Origin: Paralvinella palmiformis
Lineage: Eukaryota; Annelida; Polychaeta; Terebellida; Alvinellidae
Length of the DNA: 64,000 bases
NCBI GenBank assembly: GCA_025642065.1
Contig: JAODUP010000272.1
Location: 554,001-618,000 of the forward strand
Direction of reading: 5' to 3'
This document shows positions 56,201 through 64,000 of this stretch, one piece after another. Each line of letters begins with the position of its first letter. Within the stretch, counting starts at the first letter, position 1. The notes beneath the pieces are model-generated. The model did not search any database. It saw only the letters and a list, made by a program, of their open reading frames with translations, and was not told where the DNA came from. Made by a program: the position numbers and the translations under genes.

Positions 56201-56521
56201 TAGAAAAGAAATATGCCATCTAATGTAAATTCTAAATTTATTTAGAATTAGTCTTCGTGTATTATACACTATATGCATCTTCCCCATTTGAGGTAGTTAG
56301 GCCCTGTAAAATAGCTGCCATTTTGGCCATTATTATTGCTATTGTTATAACATACTTAATTTACAATTGTATAAAAAGGAAAGCTCTTAATTCTGTCAAT
56401 ATACCTACCACAACAACTGAAATAATCTAATTATTATAATAATGAATAGTGGAGCAGATCATAATGTATATTGTATACTGTATATCTGATGCTAACCATA
56501 TGGATCTCCAATCACCTTGTA

Positions 56522-56569
<48 letters not shown>

Positions 56570-59500
56570 TGTTAAGTATAGAATCAAACTATTGAATTGT
56601 TACTTCAACTGAATAATCCTACAATTACCTTTATAGCTGTTTTGGCAAACAAAGCAGCAAGTGTTGACTTCCCACTGCCAGTCTCTCCGATGATACAGAG
56701 AGGTGGTATATCTTTCTCATTAACACCTTGTAACTCCATCAAGTTGTGTACTGAAACATATAGCATACACATATTGGTTTGGATCTGAGTTTGTTTTTAC
56801 TGCGAATTAAAAGGATACATAGGATAATTACTGGGTACTTAGAGTACTAAGAAATGTATTCAAATAAAGCATAATTCACAAAGATTCCTACAAAAGTACT
56901 TACAATCGCTGCTTAATGGCACCACTTTGCCATCTGAAATGATCAGAGAAATCCTAATATATAGATCGGATTACGATGCAACCAATCCCAAAGAGCACGT
57001 ATTAACCCGCATCATACGTATTTGATTCTACTTTGTTCTGCTTCAAGACTCATGATTCTAGACCAGAGATAATGTTTGGAAAACACAAGACTTGGATGAA
57101 TGGTGATTCCAATAAGATAACCATCTCAAACTGCCTCATCTTCAATCACTCACAGGGAATTGTTTTGATAAAAGATATATATTTTCAATTCAGTGAATTG
57201 TTTTGTAATTTCTCAGAGGGTCTGTTATATCCCATATACTGGAAGATGCCAGCACTGTTTAATGTGGTCATTGAACCACCCACGATGTTGCGAATGAGAA
57301 AATTACTATCTGACTTGTTATAAGATTTCCTCGAAGAGAAATCTTAATCTTGACTGTTGCACGATTTAGATCTAAATTACTGGAGCTAATCATCAATAAT
57401 TTATGGGAGTTGAGGTTAATGACCTCACACTGGTTTGGAAAGCAGGGTCAAAGTGCTATCAGCTATAAGAACCAGCTACAGATAATCTGAAACCATAAAT
57501 TATCTAAAGCTATCGAGTTGTGATAGCGCAGTGAGTTAGAGCGTAAGACTCGCGGCCGAACGGTCACAGGTTCGAGGCTACGTGAGCTGCAATGCCAATA
57601 TGTGGTGACTGGTTCACTCATCCATAAAAATGAGTACCTGACAGGATGTGATGGCTAAGTGTATGAGTAATGCTTTGTGCCTATAATGGCAGCATGCGTT
57701 GTATGCTCCGTTGGGAATTGAGATATGTGCTGGGTGGAAACAGGTCGGAGTCAGGGATAATAATATTGTAAATAATATTGTAAAACGCCTTAGAGCAGCT
57801 TCTAGCTGAATAGGGCGCTATATAAATATCACATATTTTTATTATTATTATTATTATTATAAACGCTGACTTCTGACAAGATATGATTTACTCTTTACAC
57901 ATCTCATCATAAATCTGGATTATGTCACCTGCATCGGTCATGGCCTTGAATCCATTCACTTCTCTCTCCTTGGCAAATTTCATCATGGCTGCCACCTCAT
58001 CATTAAGTTGTTGAACGTACTTTGTCATTACCTCCATCATCCTGAGATGGGCATTCTCTTCTGCAAGTCACACGTTGCAAACAAGATACGATAATAGAAG
58101 AGCAACGAATGTAAAAACATTTTACGCATGAACGAAAACAAAATAATCACAAAACAGAAATAAAACTTGGGAGCTACCTGGGAATTGACATAATTTTACT
58201 AACATTTTCCACCTAAAACCAAAACATGCAGGAACTACAACAACGTTAAAACACTGGCAGCTAGGTCTATAACACGGCCAAAAAAATAACAGAATTTTAA
58301 AATAGTCTTTCATGTTCAGTTTATCAAGGGCTTGCGCAGTCAAAGCGAGATTGACATTTTCTCATTTCCTCTTGAACATTCTAATCTGGTTTTCGGAGGA
58401 CTGTATTAGCCAAGTTCATTTGCGTTTCATACGCATTCGTGGAAGCAGCAATCATTGATTTTCTCGTCAATTGCTGAACGTGGAAATATAATCTGTGATT
58501 CAGCGGCAATCATCATCACTAACCGGTGAAGTTTCTATCAATTACTGCATTAAATAATTTGTTTATTACATTTAATTTTCACTAAAAGTACCGTAAATTC
58601 TAATACAACAAATGAAAAATTGCAATCAACTCGATCATCGTAAAATTGTTCATTATTTTCAAATATTAATAAAAACAATTTAAATTAGTAACCCTCACTC
58701 ATGTTACCATCTAAATAAAACTAAAATATTCCTATGCAACTAATAATCAACCACATCACATAAAACACAAATTGGAATCAATCTGTTGTGAAATTAATAT
58801 CTGATTCTCTTCACACTACAAACTATGGTACACAACTCGAAGAATGAGCACAACTTACCTGCTCGATAAAATATAAGATCCCAATTACCCAATTATTAGG
58901 ATGTCAATGAAGACAACTTTTATTACAATTACCATATATACTTGTGTATAAGTACATTTTTGGGGTAAGATGTTTTCGGCCATCCTTGACACTCAACACT
59001 ATAGGATTCAACCCAATAAGAGCGAGAGTTGAAATAAAATCTCCACATCGCCTCCTACTAATCCAGTATTATTCAATAAATAAGAATTAATTTTCACCAA
59101 AATATTATTTAGATCACACAAACATGCCGGTCTTTACGTAATAAGAAGGACACTGAATGGCCTAAATTGTGCCGATGTGTCGTTAAACAACATTCATCCA
59201 TCCTTTACGTAATAATACTTGACAGTCACACGCTGTTACCTACCAGTACCTCCAGATGTGCTGTGAAATAATGAATTAATAACACTTGCCAATTGAACTT
59301 ACAATCAGACGTGTCTGTATATTAACATACCACATGGTGCATCCAGTACCACAGATCTCGAACATTATGTAACAGAAATTTCAATAAAAGCTATATGTTT
59401 CAATGATGCACATCGATTAGGCAGACAATGTAATAACCGTTGTTGTGTTTCCAGTGGAACTTATCCTTCTTGTATTAAAAACTAGTGGTTAACACAGTAT

Positions 59501-61877
59501 ACACACATGCAGGTGACGAGTAAACTGTGGTGCATTTCACTTCCGCTATTATGTATTTATTGTCACAACCTGTGTTAGTTCATGCCATGCAGCTTTAACT
59601 GACAAAATAGATGATTTTGTGATAAATACAAGTGTTATGTTTAATTTTCCAAAATATGCAATAAATACTGCCCAGTGAAAAATATTATTTGTATCTAATT
59701 CACAGGCAACTTCAATTAACATGCAAATAATCTTCAGATTAAAAAATACAATTTCTTCAAAAACTATTTTTTGTTTACATGGTGTTATATATAATAAAAA
59801 TGTGCTATTGCTCTCCATTTACCATGATTTGCTTTATTTATATTAATTATATACCGTTTTATTTTGATTAACCACTTAAATTCCTTTAATACGGGCATAA
59901 CAATTGTATTAAAGGATGAGGCAATTTGAAAAATTACATCCACAATATAAATACAGGAATGCATTAATTAAATTTCATAACAAATAGCTAAGTATGATTT
60001 GATAATTAAATATGAAGTATTACACAATTAAAATTATGTCACCTCTGTGGAATGGAGTTTTTTCCTTTTCCCACTGAACAAAAAACATTATTTAACATGC
60101 CCCCAAAATATAAACATTTGTGCATATTACTACCTAATGGGCATTTCTGGTGAGCTAGCTAATCTGCAAGCAAACTGTTCAAACATGTAATTATTCACTC
60201 GAACACATTAAAACAAGACTACAAACAGCACAACCTATATGTTTAGTAGACAAAACATATAACACCAGTGCACATTTATTTAGATAGTTCACTGCCTCAA
60301 CTAATATTAATGGCCATAAGATCATTAGGGAAATACCCAATTCATTATCCCTTTCCTAAAAGGAAGTGTGGAGGTGAAAGCAACAGACATCTATGCCAGT
60401 CTTTTAGAAATCTCTAAAGAGGCTAATATTGTTAAATTAATAGTTTAGAAACACAACAATGAATCTGGCTTCAGGTTTAACAACCACTATTGAATTTATA
60501 TCAATTATGACATCACCAGATTATCTTTTGTCCACACAATGCAATCACACACACTAAAACACACACACGCATATATATATATATATATATATATAAAGAT
60601 GTATATATATATATTATATATATATATACATGTATATATATATGTGTGTGTGTGCACGCGTGCATGTGCCTGCATGTGCCCACATCTGCATGTGTGTTTA
60701 TTTGTATAAAAGTTATTGAATTCATATTTGTTAATTGAGTTCCCTAAATTTTGTATGTCATAAGATAAGATGTCTGGTACCTAAACCTCCCAGTTTATAC
60801 ATCCCAACAAAAAAACTATATTCAGGACACTATATCGTAAAATATCTAAATTTCCTTATAGACCATTATAATGTTTAAAGAATAGCTGTTTTACGTAACA
60901 GTAGTCTTTTAAACACATATTGTATTAAACTTATTTAAAATACAATGGTATTATTACTAATGGCGGTGTAACACTCTTTATTCCATGAACATTACTTACC
61001 ATTCAGTGCTGAAATTTATTTTGTAAATATGAACAATCAGTACATTATTCGTTGACAATAAAAAATGCTTTCTTTGTCGTAGCAGATTTAAAACATGGAT
61101 TACACAAAATGATCCAATTAAAAAAATCGTAAATTTAAATTTAAAACAAATTGCTCCATAATGGCTTTCACAGTTCACACCATACGTATAAACAAATAAA
61201 CAGACAGTACTACATAACTATTCTGTTTACCTTGGTCGAGTTGCGAGAGTGATTCAATGTTATACCGGTTTGGATACTTCCTGGATATTGCATCTTGAAA
61301 GAATTCCAGTACGGTCTTCGCAAATCCGTCCAAACCACCGAGTACGACCTAGATTATGAGGGAGCATTATTTAGCCTATCATATCTTCCACTAACACTAT
61401 AAAGTGTCATCATCCCCATCATCTTCTATTATATTAATATAAATCTGAGATTTACACGCCTGAGAATGTATAATGCCAAAATATTCTGATAACACTCGTG
61501 AAACAATTGTGCTTTTTTTTTTATTTAAAGGGGGTACACCCACTCATCAACGATGAGTCCCATCCAATTTTGACTTGAATGTCTCAATTGATTGATACAA
61601 ATCACGAGAATGATATTTCCGCAGAAATGTAAAGAAAAAACAGAAATTCAAAGTACTGGTATATACATATATTTGTTGTAAAAATTTATAAATAATTTTC
61701 CACAATTAGTTATGTTTTATCATCAAAACGCGAATAATGTGTTCATTTATTATAAGCTAGGTACATTGTGACGTGTACCTTTTTCCGACCTGTTGATTCC
61801 TCAAGACTATCATAATGGCAGTTGTACAATTTCACTTGATCTTGTGAAAAGTTTTGCCCCAGCTTCCGTTTTAAAAC
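45362..61877 (-). CDS. STAND/NACHT-type P-loop NTPase, nephrocystin-3-like, partial, ten exons
   Basis: Ten minus-strand exons, each with AG and GT borders, join in matching phases to one open frame of exactly 450 codons (1350 nt): 61877-61779, 61348-61231, 58060-57929, 56933-56904, 56750-56629, 53465-53357, 53021-52906, 50567-50361, 47526-47314 and 45565-45362. In the joined fragment the Walker A motif GETGSGKST is at residues 148-156 and Walker B VIVVDG at 234-239. The 'GSTSASSTD' stretch (about 178-186) and the later 'PLWLILACEELRVFG' and 'RSLPDGLGPLL' stretches match the post-P-loop and helical parts of metazoan nephrocystin-3-like/TPR-NACHT proteins. Such proteins are signalling ATPases with an N-terminal regulatory region and C-terminal TPRs. 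The N-terminus lies to the right and the TPR part was not found to the left. The gene could instead be a TEP1/NWD-like relative. The open frame with ten consistent junctions argues that it is functional. Confidence 0.82.
45566..47313 (-). other. STAND gene intron 9
   Basis: AT-rich; holds copy 2 of the dispersed repeat. An AATTG/CAATT-rich stretch lies at about 45770-45860. Confidence 0.7.
46015..46420. repeat. Unclassified dispersed repeat, copy 2
   Basis: Second copy of the repeat at 1155-1650, lying in a STAND gene intron. Both ends are rich in TTTTCCAGGAC-type words. Confidence 0.75.
47314..47526 (-). CDS. STAND gene exon 9
   Basis: 213 bases, phase 0 at both ends, residues 312-382. It contains HPLWLILACEELRVFG and KIRSLPDGLGPLL, the conserved helical region after the ATPase core in nephrocystin-3-like proteins. 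Acceptor CTACAG, donor GTCAGT. Confidence 0.88.
47527..50360 (-). other. STAND gene intron 8
   Basis: AT-rich, without microsatellite arrays. A plus-strand frame of 141 codons (49614-50039), antisense to the gene, begins in a SINE-A scrap and has no recognised domain. Confidence 0.7.
49593..49620 (-). mobile_element. SINE-A scrap in a STAND gene intron
   Basis: Only CACACAAGGTAGGCTAAATG and a few bases around it remain. Confidence 0.45.
50361..50567 (-). CDS. STAND gene exon 8
   Basis: 207 bases, phase 0 at both ends, residues 243-311. It holds WLPVRFPRNIRCILTTNSS, the sensor-1-like strand of the NACHT core, and VQPLSEDLQKDIV, the start of the following helical domain. Acceptor GTCCAG, donor GTAAAC. 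Confidence 0.88.
51061..52731 (+). mobile_element. 5'-truncated LINE of the L2/CR1 group
   Basis: Non-LTR retrotransposon fragment inside an intron of the minus-strand STAND gene, in the opposite orientation. It starts within the reverse transcriptase region and ends in a TTA-repeat tail at about 52715-52731. The 3' end has AGCGCC and GGCGCT arms that can form a stem, followed by AAATAT and the TTA repeat, as expected of L2/CR1 elements with microsatellite-like tails. No endonuclease domain is present. Typical reverse-transcriptase wording (RPVSNL, DLSAAFDTVDH, LYADD) places it in the L2-like group. Confidence 0.9.
51085..52458 (+). pseudogene. LINE reverse transcriptase fragment, frameshifted at the C-terminus
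   Basis: Open for 457 codons without an ATG at its start, because the copy is 5'-truncated. RT blocks in order: NYRPVSNL, the motif A aspartate in LSAAFDTVDH, GVPQGSVLGPL (motif B) and LYADDTQLY (motif C, at about 51771-51797). The frame ends at 52458. The expected continuation LKSYGDCAFSVAAPTLWNKL is found at once in the +1 frame from about 52443, so a small deletion or insertion broke it. A further stop at about 52550 interrupts the last block. Confidence 0.9.
52906..53021 (-). CDS. STAND gene exon 7, Walker B exon
   Basis: 116 bases encoding residues 204-242. It ends in the Walker B strand RLVIVVDGIN with D238 as the likely magnesium ligand. The acceptor is TTACAG and the donor the less usual GTTAGC. 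Confidence 0.85.
53200..53312 (-). mobile_element. 3' tail fragment of the same LINE family
   Basis: Reverse-oriented short insertion. Its TAA repeat (about 53203-53236) and the next 75 bases match the 3' end of the LINE at 51061-52731, including the TTTGAATGGCTCC stretch and the AGGCGCC arm. It is a severely 5'-truncated copy in the next intron. Confidence 0.85.
53357..53465 (-). CDS. STAND gene exon 6
   Basis: 109 bases encoding residues 168-203. The stretch LYHCVGSTSASSTD matches the conserved strand and Ser-rich turn after the P-loop in nephrocystin-3/NACHT-TPR proteins. The acceptor is TTTCAG and the donor GTATGT. Confidence 0.85.
54068..54128 (-). mobile_element. SINE-A head fragment in a STAND gene intron
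   Basis: Only the tRNA-like head (GGTGGTAGCGATCTGTGG and the A-box part) is left. Confidence 0.6.
54228..54325 (-). mobile_element. SINE-D-like head, diverged
   Basis: GAGTCAGATCCAAACCCAC and GGTTTGCAACATGGCGCC on the plus strand follow the SINE-D order. Confidence 0.4.
55352..55458 (+). mobile_element. SINE-C head and start of body
   Basis: GATGGCGCAGTTAGTTAGAG and CGACTGGTTCACTCAGCC are present; the rest is missing and replaced by GGAATTG-rich sequence. Confidence 0.8.
56629..56750 (-). CDS. STAND gene exon 5, Walker A exon
   Basis: 122 bases encoding residues 127-167. It contains the Walker A loop GETGSGKST with K154 and S155 for nucleotide phosphate and magnesium binding, preceded by the beta-strand PLCII. 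The acceptor is TTTCAG and the donor GTAATT. Confidence 0.88.
56904..56933 (-). CDS. STAND gene exon 4, a 30-base microexon
   Basis: 30 bases between TTTCAG and GTAAGT. Both split codons fit the neighbouring exons (G|AT before, T|TA after), giving DGKVVPLSSD and joining directly to the P-loop exon. A size divisible by three and matching phases mean that skipping would keep the frame. Confidence 0.75.
57512..57860 (+). mobile_element. SINE-C, full length, in a STAND gene intron
   Basis: Close to the copy at 32918 from head to TTA-repeat tail. It lies 70 bases left of exon 3, on the opposite strand. Confidence 0.9.
57929..58060 (-). CDS. STAND gene exon 3
   Basis: 132 bases between acceptor TTGCAG and donor GTGACA. 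It encodes residues 73-116, a charged, Met-rich helical stretch (ENAHLRMMEV and onward) that probably forms the helical linker before the P-loop domain. Confidence 0.78.
58061..61230 (-). other. STAND gene intron 2
   Basis: The longest intron between confident exons, about 3.2 kb, AT-rich. TA/CA array 60555-60655. No SINE recognised. Confidence 0.7.
61231..61348 (-). CDS. STAND gene exon 2
   Basis: 118 bases, entering in phase 0 and leaving one base over. It encodes residues 34-72 (VVLGGLDGFAKTV and onward), a stretch typical of the linker that precedes the ATPase domain in nephrocystin-3-like proteins. The donor is GTAAAC. Confidence 0.75.
61779..61877 (-). CDS. STAND gene exon 1 of the visible set
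   Basis: 99 bases, phase 0 at both ends, encoding residues 1-33 of the visible fragment (begins VLKRKLG). The acceptor CAG lies just right of 61877 and the donor GTACAC just left of 61779. It belongs to the region ahead of the P-loop domain. Confidence 0.65.
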
Positions 61878-62267
61878 CTGCGAACATCAAAATATATGTC
61901 ACAATCATTCACAGTCAGACACAAAATACGACAATTACATTCAGTACTATCAGAAGGTGAGTACATTTCTAAGAAGCTGATCATAATTTGAGCTCAAGGA
62001 TCTGCTCTAACAAAAGATGCAGAGATTGTTTTTAAAATTAGGTTGCTTTCCAAAATTAAATAAGAGATCCTTATCAAAACTGAAACATACAACTTTATAG
62101 AGTACTGTATTTTTTGTCTTCACAATATTACTTGACCTGGCCAAACTTGACCTGGCCCTTTATTATCCCATCACCCTATCACTTTTCCTTTGGTGTGCCC
62201 TGGACAATTTCATTCAGCCTCTTTTACCATTCTTTTTACATGTATATAAAAACTGTACATAATATAA

Positions 62268-62583
62268 CAATGCATGTTTATATAGCGCCAGAACCAGGTA
62301 ACCCTGTTCTGAGGCGCTGTACAGTATTATTATCCCCGAATCGGACCTGTTTCCACCCAGCACACATCTCAACACCCAAGGGAGCATACAACGCATGCTC
62401 CCATTATAGGTGCAAAGCATAACTCAAACACACAGCCATCACGTCCTGTCTGGTACTCATTTTTATGGATGAGTGAACCAGTCACCACATGACAATATTG
62501 TTAAGTTCCCGGAGCCTCGAACCCACGACCTGTTGGCTTCGAGTCCCACACTCTAACTAACTGCACTGTCACAGCTCGATATC
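62268..62583 (-). mobile_element. SINE-C copy
   Basis: Reads head to tail on the minus strand (AGCTGTGACAGTGCAGTTAG at about 62577); the 3' end lacks the long TTA repeat. Confidence 0.85.
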
Positions 62584-63193
62584 ATATGTTGGGGTCAGTG
62601 GAAGACAACTTCCGCTACACTGGTGCTTCAATCTCCATTGATAATATTATTTTCTGTTGTTGCATTATACCTAGTGTATTCATCCACATGTAAATGGAAA
62701 TTGAAGATTCAGTTCAGATCAGTTCAGTATAGCTCTATTATAACAAGGATGTTGGGGGTCCACAAGCTGTTGACCTTGTTGTAGGTGGATAACAAATTGA
62801 AACCAATCCGCTGTGATCATCACCATGATCACCGTCAGGGGCGAGAAAAAATCAGGAGTTTCTGTGTTCACCTTGTCCTTGAAGATTACATAGAACTATT
62901 TATTTGACAAATGTTCCTAGTAATTATTTCATCATTTGTTGACTTAAACATAAATCTTATGTTGGTTTTTGTGTGGAAAATATAATCTTTCTGCAAAATT
63001 GTCCAAAAAGTAACAGCAAAGTTTGATTGATAAAATTCATCCACCAGAAATAGTGCTTGTTTTCAGATAAATAAGACGCATTTCTTTGACATTGCATATT
63101 CATAGCCATGTTATCATTGTTTTAACGTCTAAATAGAAAATTGTTTATAATGTTTTAAAGTCTATACTTGGTACAAGTTTAGCTACTTCTTTT

Positions 63194-63278
63194 ATCTGTA
63201 AAGCGCTTTAGGGTCATTTTAATTCAATTATATAGAGCCCTATATAAAATGCTGTATTATTATTATTATTATTATAAA
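63194..63278 (+). mobile_element. Diverged LINE/SINE 3' tail
   Basis: TGTAAAGCGCTTTAGGG at its start, CCCTATATAAAATG near its end, and a TTA repeat resemble the shared 3' end of the LINE and SINE-C, but the middle has diverged. It could come from either element. Confidence 0.5.
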
Positions 63279-63691
63279 GGTAGCAAATATATGGACCAAT
63301 AAATGAATATTCATAGGTGCATAAATAAACATCTGTGAATCAATAAATTTATTCATGGGTAATTTGTGGCTGTTGGTTGGGTTTTCTTTATGTGTGAATA
63401 ACAAACTCTGAAAAGCATCAAGCATTTTATGCCATTTCAAGGAAAATGCAATATCACAGATCCCCCAAATTAGGGTCCAAGGTCCGACCATATTATAGCT
63501 GATTTCATGTTATACTGGTCCCTATTATAATGAGGTGACGCTGCACCATATCACAAATATTAAGTACAAAAATATAATTGTCAGATTAGGTAATGCAATT
63601 TTAAGATAGACAAATGTTTTAAAGAATTGCCGTTGCAACTTTAGAAAATCACACACTGTATGTCCAACTGATATATATGACTAACCTATAC

Positions 63692-63738
63692 AGTATCTTT
63701 TGAGATACCGTCGAGAAGCTGACCATGTATTTCAGGAC
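63692..63738 (-). CDS. Possible further upstream exon of the STAND gene
   Basis: A short open stretch reading SPEIHGQLLDGISKDT ends at a weak donor (GTATAG) in phase 0, which would fit the first confident exon at 61877. The acceptor is weak (TGGAAG). Neither border is convincing alone. Confidence 0.22.
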
Positions 63739-63934
63739 TTCCAATTAAGGTAAAAATACAGGTAATCTATTAATTTTCTTCTAATAAAATACTATTTCAA
63801 AAGGACTAAACAATTTTTTTATTAAAGGTACCTTTCTGATGTTTAACAATAAATGAACAACAAAAAGGAAAAAGCCCGCATAACTGAAATGACATTGTAC
63901 AAAATATTCGTAGTCATAGTTCATAATGACTCCA

Positions 63935-64000
63935 CCTCAGTTGTATTGCTCAGCATTCCTGTGAACTCATCACAGATGTGATGAAGTTTGTGTCCGTTTC
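63935..64000 (-). CDS. Possible exon at the right window edge
   Basis: An open stretch read from the window edge includes GHKLHHICDEFTGML, a helix-like sequence, and ends at a weak GAG|GTGGAG donor in phase 0. It could be an N-terminal exon of the same STAND gene, but it is cut by the edge and unsupported otherwise. Confidence 0.2.

Larger units (their letters stand above)
53466..56628 (-). other. STAND gene intron 5
   Basis: GT/CT-rich patch 53610-53750, a hairpin at 53765-53806, CA array near 54390-54410, SINE fragments, a GGAATTG-rich stretch 55460-55800 and a TA array 56526-56565. Confidence 0.7.
61878..64000 (-). other. Upstream part of the STAND gene, mostly intron
   Basis: AT-rich with a SINE-C copy and a LINE/SINE-type tail. 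Two weak candidate exons (63692, 63935) are the only possible coding signals. Confidence 0.5.

Overview
This is a eukaryotic, metazoan window. It has long introns with GT-AG borders, tRNA-derived SINEs, an L2/CR1-like LINE, a Mutator-like DNA transposon remnant, very dense dinucleotide microsatellites, a TRIM-NHL gene and a STAND/NACHT-type P-loop ATPase gene of the nephrocystin-3-like kind. The dense mix of SINEs with microsatellites and the two gene families point to a spiralian, most likely a marine mollusc. That placement is inference; no marker in the window fixes the species.

Layout. Positions 1 to about 27.8 kb hold no gene I can support. This part is made of minisatellites (44-bp units at 232-852, 14-bp at 6172-6324, 33-bp at 22757-23005, 22-bp at 24213-24530), many TA, CA, GA and TGAG microsatellites, and about fifteen copies of one tRNA-derived SINE (here SINE-A), with fewer copies of SINE-B, a SINE-D group and a SINE-E copy. 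A TATA box with a strong splice donor at 21033-21122 may be a promoter with a non-coding first exon. The one intact single-exon gene is a RING/B-box/B-box/coiled-coil/NHL (TRIM-NHL) protein at 27802-29838 on the plus strand.

From 29.8 to 45.3 kb there is again repeat-rich non-coding DNA. It includes SINE-C copies, a SINE-A nested in a SINE-C with a target-site duplication, a two-family 21-bp minisatellite at 33797-34398, and a decayed Mutator-like element at 41254-42427 whose inverted ends are built of 16-bp subrepeats.

From 45.36 to 61.88 kb on the minus strand, ten exons splice in phase into one open 450-codon reading frame. The fragment carries a Walker A motif, a Walker B motif and the helical STAND regions of a nephrocystin-3/TPR-type NACHT protein. 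Its 5' end continues to the right, probably past the window edge, and its 3' exons (expected TPR part) were not found. A 5'-truncated L2-like LINE (51061-52731, plus strand) sits in one intron. Its 3' end is shared in sequence and folding with the 3' end of SINE-C, which suggests that this LINE type mobilises that SINE.

I found no CRISPR array, operon, rRNA or genuine stand-alone tRNA gene, and no clear new biological system. The most useful leads are the SINE-C/LINE tail pairing, the subrepeat-ended Mutator-like element, and the missing 3' half of the STAND gene.
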